DNA of 27,817 nt. Source: a virus. The notes under the pieces were generated by a model, which was given only the letters and a program-made list of their open reading frames with translations, searched no databases and was not told where the DNA came from. The stretch spans positions 1-27,817 of IMG/VR virus record IMGVR_UViG_3300022222_000016; one strand, written 5' to 3'. Every line of letters begins with the position of its first letter. Position 1 is the first letter of the stretch. Shown in pieces: positions 21,215 to 27,174 of this stretch. A program made the translations under genes and the position numbers.

Positions 21215-21297
21215 CTCCGCTGCAAGAGGAGGCCCATAACGTCGCCCCCGCTCCGAGTCTGGACGGGGCGGCATTAGGTGGCTCGCTTTGTTGGGCC
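21176..21297. other. attC-like recombination site (site D)
   Basis: Boxes AGCGAAC (21176-21182) and GTTGGGC (21290-21296; fits GTTRRRY exactly) pair at only 4 of 7. Spacers are GCAAA (21183-21187) and GCTTT (21285-21289). The inner stem is strong: GAGC/GCTC, extrahelical G21280, ACCTA/TAGGT, one more extra base, TG/CA, a mismatch, then CGCCT with GGGCG (last pair a wobble). A further local hairpin (CGCCCC with GGGGCG) lies in the long loop. It covers the stop of the 21057 gene and the first ~34 codons of the Mom/GNAT-like gene, whose internal ATG 21301 follows 4 bases after the GTT box. Confidence 0.65.
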
Positions 21298-21792
21298 AGT
21301 ATGGTTTCTTTTGACCCCATACCGCTGGCAGAAGCGAATGCGTTGCTTGTGGCCTGGGGGCATAAAATGGGGCCGTGCAAGCGCGGCAATGCTCGCGGAT
21401 GGTCGCACGCCCTGATGCACGAAGGCCGCCCCGTGGCGGTTACAGTCACCGCAACACTGATTCGGGAACGAGTAGGCGGAGCCGCACACCTGACGCGGGA
21501 CAACACAATCGAGCTTGCCCGGTTATGCGCCGAAAGAAGCGGCCTCTGCCGAGTGGCATTGCGACTTTGGCGCGAATTTGTATTTCCGGCTCTGCCCTAC
21601 GAATGGGCCATGAGCTACCAAGATGCTGATCTGCACAGCGGCAACACATACCGCTTCGACGGCTGGACCCGCGTGGCTCGCGCCAGAAGCGGCCCTGACA
21701 CAAGATCCGGCAGAGCAGGGCGAGACAAATGGGTATGGGTGTATCGGCCTAACGTCGAAGTCACCAACAAGGGGAGCGAAAATGAGCACTGA
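21196..21792 (+). CDS. Mom/GNAT-like protein, putative DNA-modification acyltransferase
   Basis: 198 residues in the long frame. The family-like part starts at Met36 (ATG 21301; MVSFDPIPLAEANALLVAWG) and includes NARGWSHALMHEGRPVAVTV, DNTIELARLCAERSGLCRVA and YEWAMSYQDADLHSGNTYRF followed by DGWTRVAR. This (I-ELARLC...R+ALRL....P....+SY.D...H.G..Y+...W) corresponds to GNAT-fold proteins related to phage Mu Mom and the XF1762-type acetyltransferases. Mom converts adenine to a carbamoylmethyl form that blocks restriction. Whether this member modifies DNA is inference. Residues 1-34 are encoded by attC-like site D and are probably not native. Confidence 0.6.
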   Translation: MTPDTATPLQEEAHNVAPAPSLDGAALGGSLCWASMVSFDPIPLAEANALLVAWGHKMGPCKRGNARGWSHALMHEGRPVAVTVTATLIRERVGGAAHLTRDNTIELARLCAERSGLCRVALRLWREFVFPALPYEWAMSYQDADLHSGNTYRFDGWTRVARARSGPDTRSGRAGRDKWVWVYRPNVEVTNKGSENEH

Positions 21793-22168
21793 ATCCACAC
21801 CAGAAGTCCCGCGCTCCCCGCAGTTTGGTGGACTGTCTGGTTCGCCTGTTTTTGTTCGGGATTACGGTCATCTGGTCGAAGCCGAATATCGGGTCGGGCC
21901 AGAAATTACCTGCGAGGCTGTAGCCAGAAAATGCGCTGACGGATGGGTGATCGACGGAATCGAAACCCTCCCCACATGGCGATGCCACGGCCACGCCCGC
22001 GCCGTACTCGAACGGATTGTAGCAATCTCTGGAATGCCAGTCCGCGCAATCGAGATAGATCCCGGCGCGGAAGACTTCTGGGCGCACATGTCGGAGATTG
22101 GAATCAATCTGGCGAACGCAGAGTCCAGCAACGGCGAAACAACGAGGCACGACCAACCCGTAGCCTGA
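21782..22168 (+). CDS. hypothetical protein with GNAT-like C-terminal motif
   Basis: 128 residues from ATG 21782, overlapping the previous stop by 11 bases. The N-terminal ~20 are Ser/Pro-rich. The segment IETLPTWRCHGHARAVLERI, VAISGMPVRAIEIDPGAEDF, WAHMSEIGINL is reminiscent of the acyl-CoA binding loop and last strand of GNAT enzymes (G-hGhArAvL...paeiFw), but the classical Q/R-x-x-G-x-G is altered to RCHGHA. The C-terminal tail after LANAESSNGE is polar and starts at an R-box sequence (GGCGAAC 22111-22117). Function uncertain. Confidence 0.5.
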   Translation: MSTESTPEVPRSPQFGGLSGSPVFVRDYGHLVEAEYRVGPEITCEAVARKCADGWVIDGIETLPTWRCHGHARAVLERIVAISGMPVRAIEIDPGAEDFWAHMSEIGINLANAESSNGETTRHDQPVA

Positions 22169-22173
22169 TTTTT

Positions 22174-22341
22174 ATGAAAATTAACGAACTCATTACCAGC
22201 TTAGAACGCGGGCTTGATCGCGCCGAAGAAAAGACATGGATCGCGTTTGCGATAAACGCAGACTCGGAAGCGGAAGAACTTTTGGCAGACCTAAAACGGA
22301 TCAGGGATGAAAACGAACTGAGCCATGACTGCCCCTCCTGA
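22174..22341 (+). CDS. small acidic helical protein
   Basis: 55 residues, MKINELITSLERGLDRAEEK, TWIAFAINADSEAEELLADLKRIRDENELSHDCPS. Almost entirely helical and acidic, probable coiled coil. Its 3' end overlaps the start of the following methyltransferase gene by 17 bases, so the latter may start later. No known family. Confidence 0.5.
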   Translation: MKINELITSLERGLDRAEEKTWIAFAINADSEAEELLADLKRIRDENELSHDCPS

Positions 22342-22897
22342 AACTCTCGAACTCGCGGAAGATGTGGCGATGCAGTCATTGCCTGCATCGCCTTGTTCTG
22401 CTTTGGGTGTGGTGCTCGATGCCTGCTGTGGATCGCGGATGATGTGGATGGACAAGGAAGACTCTCGCGTGACCTTCCAAGACCGCAGGAACGAAAGCTA
22501 TCCGATCAAGCCGGATCGCACATACCCAAGTGGCACGACCATCCATGTGCGTCCCGATGTGATCGCCGACTTCACGGCAATGCCGTTCCCGGATGCGTCC
22601 TTCTGGCATGTGGTGTTCGATCCTCCGCACATCATCCGCAACGCGGAACTCGGGACGGTGACGAAGAAATACGGGTGCCTGAATGGCGACTGGAAAGCGA
22701 TGCTCGCGGGCGGCTTCCGTGAATGCTTCCGCGTCCTCAAGCCGAATGGAACGCTCATCTTCAAGTGGTGCGAGACGCAAATCCCGCTGCGGGAAATCCT
22801 TGCGCTCACGCCAGAGAAACCACTCTACGGCCACAGGAGCGGAAAGGCAAGCAAGACACATTGGGTGGCATTCTTGAAGCAGAACACGCAAGGATAA
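22325..22897 (+). CDS. phage SAM-dependent methyltransferase with DPPH motif
   Basis: 190 residues in the long frame. Core: VVLDACCGSRMMWMDKEDSR (motif I, about 30-48), VIADFTAMPFPDASFWHVVF, DPPHIIRN (99-106, in the position of DPPY), ECFRVLKPNGTLIFKWCETQ, PLREILALTPEKPLYGHRSG, KASKTHWVAFLK. This arrangement is typical of small phage methyltransferases often annotated as DNA or class I methyltransferases. The DPPH variant suggests an amino-methyltransferase, but the target is unknown. Residues 1-25 lie on a palindrome ending in GTTCTGC (22366-22401) and look extraneous; a TTG/GTG start near 22401-22412 is possible. Confidence 0.75.
   Translation: MTAPPETLELAEDVAMQSLPASPCSALGVVLDACCGSRMMWMDKEDSRVTFQDRRNESYPIKPDRTYPSGTTIHVRPDVIADFTAMPFPDASFWHVVFDPPHIIRNAELGTVTKKYGCLNGDWKAMLAGGFRECFRVLKPNGTLIFKWCETQIPLREILALTPEKPLYGHRSGKASKTHWVAFLKQNTQG
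22366..22401. other. perfect hairpin plus GTT box at the start of the methyltransferase gene
   Basis: GGCGATGCAG (22366-22375) pairs perfectly with CTGCATCGCC (22383-22392) around a 7-nt loop, and GTTCTGC follows at 22395-22401. Position and downstream sequence GCCTTGTTC resemble the right half of site A. The left outer box is missing and the spacer is paired, so it is at best a degenerate attC-like element. Confidence 0.35.
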
Positions 22898-22903
22898 ACC
22901 CAC

Positions 22904-23155
22904 ATGGACCTGAAAACAGCCAGAGAACTCGCATCCAACACCCGGTTTCTGATCTTGATTCAGGCCGTGGCAGGGGAGCGTGAGATAGCCGCGATGAAAC
23001 GATGCGCCACCAAGGACAGGGCAATCGACCAAATCCGGCAGGACCAGGGAGCGGCCGACGAATGCCGCTTCTGGAAAAACATCTTGGACCACCTCAGAGC
23101 TTCAACCGCCACATCCCCGGATGAAGATTCTCAAAAAAAAGGGATTGACACCTAG
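22904..23155 (+). CDS. hypothetical helical protein
   Basis: 83 residues, MDLKTARELASNTRFLILIQ, AVAGEREIAAMKRCATKDRA, DQIRQDQGAADECRFWKNIL. Amphipathic helices and an acidic C-terminus. It lies directly upstream of the putative scaffold, separated by 8 bases with a GGAA ribosome-site-like sequence. A head-assembly accessory or small structural protein is possible. No family recognised. Confidence 0.55.
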   Translation: MDLKTARELASNTRFLILIQAVAGEREIAAMKRCATKDRAIDQIRQDQGAADECRFWKNILDHLRASTATSPDEDSQKKGIDT

Positions 23156-23163
23156 GAAATAAT

Positions 23164-23916
23164 ATGGCAGACATCACGCATACGGAAGGTATTTCGGAGC
23201 AGACTCCAGTGATCGCTTCGGACGAAACCCCGACAAATCAGCAGCAACCACCACCGCCGACACCGCCTCCTCAGTCGAAAGAGATCGAGGAACTTCGGCA
23301 AAAGCTGGAACGAACCGAGCAAGTCGCCCGGAAGTACCAGAGCGAGGTGGACCGGATGCGAAACGCATTCGCACCTGAGCAGCAAGCTCCATCATCCCCG
23401 GCTGACATCGCCGCTCAAAACGCCTACACGGCGTTGAAATCGAAGGGATTCAAGGAACAAGACGCTCAAGACATGGCCTTCGCTCTCGGATCGAGCGTGA
23501 ACGCCGCCCTGCAACCCATCCTCGGCCAATTGAACGCTTCACAGGCGCATTCTCAATTGCCAAACGTGATTCAGCAGACGGCGAACTCCGACCCAATTGT
23601 GGCCGAACTACTCCAGAACCCAGCCGCATACAGGGAAATGGAGGACATCGTTCGATACAACGCCAGTCAAGGGGTCGCCCCCAACGCACAGATGGTCCAA
23701 AACGCGGCGTACATGGTGTTCGGCAGGCTCAATGCCTTGCAGCGCACCCAGCAACAACCGCAGCAACCGGCCCCAGCGCCCCTCCAGTTCGCGGGACAAA
23801 CCTTCCAGGGAGCATCGGGGTTCCATATACGGCCGCAAGTAAATCCGCAGGCCAATATGAATGATGGTCAGCGCCAGCTCGACGCCGAACTGAAAGCTAG
23901 GATGGGACTCAAGTAG
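23164..23916 (+). CDS. putative capsid scaffolding protein
   Basis: 250 residues. An acidic, Thr/Pro/Gln-rich N-terminus (TPTNQQQPPPPTPPPQ) is followed by a coiled coil KEIEELRQKLERTEQVARKY (about 39-62). A helical, Gln/Ala-rich middle (KSKGFKEQDAQDMAFALGSS, DIVRYNASQGVAPNAQMVQN) and a Gln/Pro low-complexity end with a basic C-terminus follow. Composition and position upstream of the capsid genes fit a phage scaffold. Homology is not provable by eye. A terminator lies 55 bases after its stop. Confidence 0.6.
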   Translation: MADITHTEGISEQTPVIASDETPTNQQQPPPPTPPPQSKEIEELRQKLERTEQVARKYQSEVDRMRNAFAPEQQAPSSPADIAAQNAYTALKSKGFKEQDAQDMAFALGSSVNAALQPILGQLNASQAHSQLPNVIQQTANSDPIVAELLQNPAAYREMEDIVRYNASQGVAPNAQMVQNAAYMVFGRLNALQRTQQQPQQPAPAPLQFAGQTFQGASGFHIRPQVNPQANMNDGQRQLDAELKARMGLK

Positions 23917-23970
23917 ATCCCAACATTTTCCCAACAAGTCCCGGTCCGTAAAGGATCGGGCAACAGCGAG

Positions 23971-24001
23971 AAACCCGACCTAAACACGGTCGGGTTTTTC
24001 T
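23971..24001 (+). terminator. rho-independent terminator
   Basis: AAACCCGACC (23971-23980) pairs perfectly with GGTCGGGTTT (23988-23997) around a 7-nt loop, followed by TT-C-TTT. A 10-bp GC-rich stem with a T-tract on the plus strand ends the transcript after the scaffold gene. The capsid genes downstream probably use another promoter or read-through. Confidence 0.85.
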
Positions 24002-24039
24002 TTGCCAAAACCAAACCTGAAACAACCCCCCCAAACCCA

Positions 24040-24477
24040 ATGCCATCCCTCGAAATCATCGATGAATCAATTGAACCCGCTGCCGGAATCTTTCGGACGC
24101 GGGCTGATCAGACCCGTTTCCGTAGCACGTTCGGCGTGATCGAAGGAACCCCGCGTGACGGGTTTCAACCTGAGAACGTATTGAACCAGCGACAGGTCTA
24201 TTCCCACATCGGCAAAGCAGGTTCTGCTTGGGAACGATACCGCAAACCCGGCAAGGAAGGCGGGGAGAACATCGTCGAATACGCCGGTATGAAATTGGTC
24301 GAGATGATCATTCCCAAAGAGGAAATGGACGAAAAGCAGGCCGACGAGGCAAGGCTCAGCCGGGATCGAATCGATGGAACCCGTTCAGTGGCCCGTGTCG
24401 GATTGGAAAAGACCGGCATGAAACCTGAAGAATCCGACTACAACACCCGCGTCGTTGATAATCCAGACGCCGATTGA
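24040..24477 (+). CDS. hypothetical virion-region protein
   Basis: 145 residues, MPSLEIIDESIEPAAGIFRT, STFGVIEGTPRDGFQPENVL, SAWERYRKPGKEGGENIVEY, IIPKEEMDEKQADEARLSRD. Charged and mostly helical in the C-terminal half. Placed between the terminator and the decoration-like gene, it may be a head-associated protein. No family recognised. The first ATG in this frame is used. A 50-bp gap with an AAGGAG ribosome site separates it from the next gene. Confidence 0.55.
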   Translation: MPSLEIIDESIEPAAGIFRTRADQTRFRSTFGVIEGTPRDGFQPENVLNQRQVYSHIGKAGSAWERYRKPGKEGGENIVEYAGMKLVEMIIPKEEMDEKQADEARLSRDRIDGTRSVARVGLEKTGMKPEESDYNTRVVDNPDAD

Positions 24478-24527
24478 CCACCACCAGAATCCTCAATCAA
24501 CCACCACACTAAGGAGACACAAGCACC

Positions 24528-25037
24528 ATGGCATCCGCACCCGTTACATTTCCCTGGCTCGCCTCTGACAACGGCCAGATCGCAGTCACACGACCCCAGA
24601 TTACTGATTCGAGCAACACGTTCGCCGCCTATCAGTTCGTCAAGGTCTCGTCCAACGCTCTCGCCGAATGCGCCACCGATGACGTGGTTTGCTACGGCCT
24701 TGTAATGGACCCATCGCATACCTCGACCGACGCACCTTTTGTGGCGCCGTTCGGAGAGTTGCATGAAGTCATTGACCCCGCTAATGCGCAATTCGTGGTG
24801 AACATCACGGACAGCAGCGGCACAGTCGGCAGCGGATCAACCCGTCAGATCGACGTAGCCATTGGCACTGCGTATGCTCTCTACCTCGGTAGCGGTGACT
24901 ACGACGGCATCGCCTTCGTGGACAAGAGCGATACGACCAATGATTTCTTCATTGTGCAAGGACGATACGAAGGCGACGCCTCCACCGATTTCAACGGGCG
25001 CGTTTATGTTTCGCTCGCCGATGGCGTTCGGCAGTAA
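24528..25037 (+). CDS. putative capsid decoration/stabilising protein
   Basis: 169 residues behind a strong AAGGAG site 12 bases from the ATG, suggesting high expression. The sequence is beta-rich with many Asp/Ser/Thr/Val/Ala (APVTFPWLASDNGQIAVTRP, YQFVKVSSNALAECATDDVV, YALYLGSGDYDGIAFVDKSD, DFNGRVYVSLADGVRQ) and no signal peptide. Its position immediately before the major capsid gene and the good ribosome sites of both suggest a head decoration protein of the DUF2190 or gpD type. This is inference from composition and context. Confidence 0.5.
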   Translation: MASAPVTFPWLASDNGQIAVTRPQITDSSNTFAAYQFVKVSSNALAECATDDVVCYGLVMDPSHTSTDAPFVAPFGELHEVIDPANAQFVVNITDSSGTVGSGSTRQIDVAIGTAYALYLGSGDYDGIAFVDKSDTTNDFFIVQGRYEGDASTDFNGRVYVSLADGVRQ

Positions 25038-25076
25038 TCCACAACCCACTCAACCCAACATAGGAGACAAACCACC

Positions 25077-26042
25077 ATGGCAACCACAACCTCACCAATG
25101 ACGCTGGAACAGTGGGCGGATACACTGAACCGGAACATCTCGGATTATTTCCGCTACATCTACGACAAAGCACCGGAAGAATATTCCAGGCTGCTAAAGG
25201 TGGAGCCGACGAGCCGATGGTTCGACCAGTATGCCGGTGCGCAGGGCATCGCCAAGCCGGTTGCGAACCGCGACCTTGAGCCAATCCCCCAGCGTTCCCC
25301 GGTAAAGTCGAATACCAGCAAGATCATTCAGACCTCATACCGATCCGGTATGACGATTGAGCGACTGATGATCGAGGCGCCCGACGCAAACAACACCGCC
25401 CCGCTTGACAACATGCAGGACTTCATCGAGAGCGAAAAGACCTTGCGGAACCAGGTGGCGGCTGACGTTTACAACAACGGGTTTTCAGTTCAGCCCTACG
25501 ACTTAACCGAAGCGGATGGTACCCAGCGGGCGCTGTTCTCGACAACGCACAAGCGGGAAGACAATGGCGCGACATTCTCGAACTTTTTGAACGTCGCCCT
25601 GCCTCCGAATTTGGCCACGATGTATGAGATCATCGCGACCTTTAAGCGGTATCAAGACAACGTGGGCAACTTCATCGGAATGGACACGGCATTTACAATG
25701 CTGATTCCTACCTTGAAACCCGACTGGATGAAGGCGGCGGATCAAATCTGCATGTCGCCCGACAACCCCGAGACGGCGGATCGTGCGGTGAATACCCTTC
25801 GTTCCAAGTTCCCGATCAGTTGCGAGCCGATCAATAACTTCACCAGCTCAACCAAGTGGTTCGTTCGTGCCGATATCTCGAAGCGATATTTCCCGATCAG
25901 GATGAAGGTGTTTTCGGAACCGCAGTTGTCGCCCCTCAAAGAAAGCGGCAACAACCCGGATGCATACTTCACTCGCATGCGTTCCATCCTCGGGGTCGGC
26001 GTGTTCGGGTCCGCCCGTGGCGTGTTCGGGGTTGGCATTTGA
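25077..26042 (+). CDS. major capsid protein
   Basis: 321 residues. Begins MATTTSPMTLEQWADTLNRN after a GGAGA ribosome site. Contains WFDQYAGAQGIAKPVANRDL, SKIIQTSYRSGMTIERLMIE, EKTLRNQVAADVYNNGF, FIGMDTAFTMLIPTLKPDWM and TSSTKWFVRADISKRYFPIR. The mix of an N-terminal helical arm, a long extended segment and a central helix (spine) agrees with an HK97-fold coat, and length and position (after scaffold and decoration protein) fit. I cannot prove the fold by eye. The Gly/Val-rich C-terminus (GVGVFGSARGVFGVGI) is notable. Confidence 0.72.
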   Translation: MATTTSPMTLEQWADTLNRNISDYFRYIYDKAPEEYSRLLKVEPTSRWFDQYAGAQGIAKPVANRDLEPIPQRSPVKSNTSKIIQTSYRSGMTIERLMIEAPDANNTAPLDNMQDFIESEKTLRNQVAADVYNNGFSVQPYDLTEADGTQRALFSTTHKREDNGATFSNFLNVALPPNLATMYEIIATFKRYQDNVGNFIGMDTAFTMLIPTLKPDWMKAADQICMSPDNPETADRAVNTLRSKFPISCEPINNFTSSTKWFVRADISKRYFPIRMKVFSEPQLSPLKESGNNPDAYFTRMRSILGVGVFGSARGVFGVGI

Positions 26043-26067
26043 ACCGTTAACCGGAGAACCTATCACC

Positions 26068-26490
26068 ATGAGCGCTACAAACGCAACGGGGGCGATTTAC
26101 AACGACCGACAAGGGAGTATTCCGGTTCGGCACACACTGGTAATCTCGGCTAATACGAGCACCACGGCGAAACACTGGTTGACCGTGCAGGCCAGCCCGT
26201 CGAACCCGGTTTTGCTTGAGGCGAAAGCGTGTGTGTCAACAGTTGATGGCGGTGGAAGCCCGACTCTCAGCCTTGGTTACACCGCCAGCACATACACCGA
26301 TTTGCTTTCGACCGTATCGACGGCGACCGCTGCAACCGGGGGCACGTTCCTTCCGGCGAACAACGTGATCGGCCAAAAGAGGATCGATGCAGACACGGCG
26401 ATTTATTATAAACAAGGTGGAACTCCCGATGGCGCGGGGGTGACAACTATTTTCCTTACCGTGACGACGATAAACACCGAGAGCGAGTAA
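26068..26490 (+). CDS. hypothetical structural protein
   Basis: 140 residues from ATG 26068. Thr/Ser/Ala-rich and beta-strand dominated (SIPVRHTLVISANTSTTAKH, LLEAKACVSTVDGGGSPTLS, ATGGTFLPANNVIGQKRIDA, TTIFLTVTTINTESE), as in virion surface or neck proteins. It lies 25 bp after the capsid gene with a GGAGA ribosome-site sequence. No known family recognised. The frame is open further upstream, but that would overlap the capsid gene. Confidence 0.6.
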   Translation: MSATNATGAIYNDRQGSIPVRHTLVISANTSTTAKHWLTVQASPSNPVLLEAKACVSTVDGGGSPTLSLGYTASTYTDLLSTVSTATAATGGTFLPANNVIGQKRIDADTAIYYKQGGTPDGAGVTTIFLTVTTINTESE

Positions 26491-26516
26491 TTGCCGCTCT
26501 CAAGGAGTGAAATCCT

Positions 26517-26681
26517 ATGAGCGACGAAAATCTCATTCTTAACGGGTCCAATGCGACCCTGAACGTGACCAATCTCGCGGCTGCACCGTCAGGAACAAGC
26601 TCCCTTACGGCGCTTCCGCTTGGCACATCGGACGATACGGCGACGGGCGAGATCGTCCTTAAAATCATCATCGTATCATGA
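26517..26681 (+). CDS. short repeat-module protein, paralogous to the next gene's N-terminus
   Basis: 54 residues, MSDENLILNGSNATLNVTNL, AAAPSGTSSLTALPLGTSDD, TATGEIVLKIIIVS, behind AAGGAG (8 bases from the ATG). About 50 residues align with residues 6-55 of the following protein (LILDGNNATLTVTNLAAAPS...GEIAVKAKIV). The stop overlaps the next start by ATGA. Probably a stand-alone copy of a virion N-terminal anchor domain. Confidence 0.65.
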   Translation: MSDENLILNGSNATLNVTNLAAAPSGTSSLTALPLGTSDDTATGEIVLKIIIVS

Positions 26682-27172
26682 GCCATCAACCCAATCTCAT
26701 TCTGGATGGCAACAACGCCACGCTGACCGTTACGAACCTTGCTGCGGCTCCTTCGGGGGCATCAACACTTAACGGCGTTCCAATTGGCACAGTTGGAGCA
26801 ACCGCCACAGGTGAGATTGCGGTGAAGGCGAAGATTGTTGGTGGTCCGTTTTACGCGACCGCGCTAGCGATCACATTTGCCACTCCGCTCAGCACGAACG
26901 CCTCGACCGGCAGCATTTTCTACTTCACGGCGACCAGCAACTTCACGCTCGCCAATCCGACTGGCGCATACAACGGCCAGCGCATCACATGGAGAATCTC
27001 GCAGGATGGCACTGGCGGGCGCATCATCACGCTGGGAGCAAAATTCAATCTTGGGGATGATGTTACGGCGGTTGTCCTGTCCACCGGTGCCGGTGCCTAC
27101 GATTACCTGACGGTCATTTACAACGCGCAGACCGACACGTTTGATGTGTTTCCGTTGCTGACAGGATTTTAG
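26678..27172 (+). CDS. virion protein with anchor module and beta-rich C-terminal domain
   Basis: 164 residues. The N-terminal ~55 (MSHQPNLILDGNNATLTVTN) duplicate the preceding gene. The C-terminal ~100 (FYATALAITFATPLSTNAST, YFTATSNFTLANPTGAYNGQ, WRISQDGTGGRIITLGAKFN, DYLTVIYNAQTDTFDVF) are Thr/Gly/Asn-rich beta strands, resembling receptor-binding or carbohydrate-binding tail proteins of phages (the NF.L.NPTG..G..I.w.i.qDgtG pattern). It probably belongs to a tail or fibre assembly. The stop is 2 bases from the next start. Confidence 0.65.
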   Translation: MSHQPNLILDGNNATLTVTNLAAAPSGASTLNGVPIGTVGATATGEIAVKAKIVGGPFYATALAITFATPLSTNASTGSIFYFTATSNFTLANPTGAYNGQRITWRISQDGTGGRIITLGAKFNLGDDVTAVVLSTGAGAYDYLTVIYNAQTDTFDVFPLLTGF

Positions 27173-27174
27173 CC

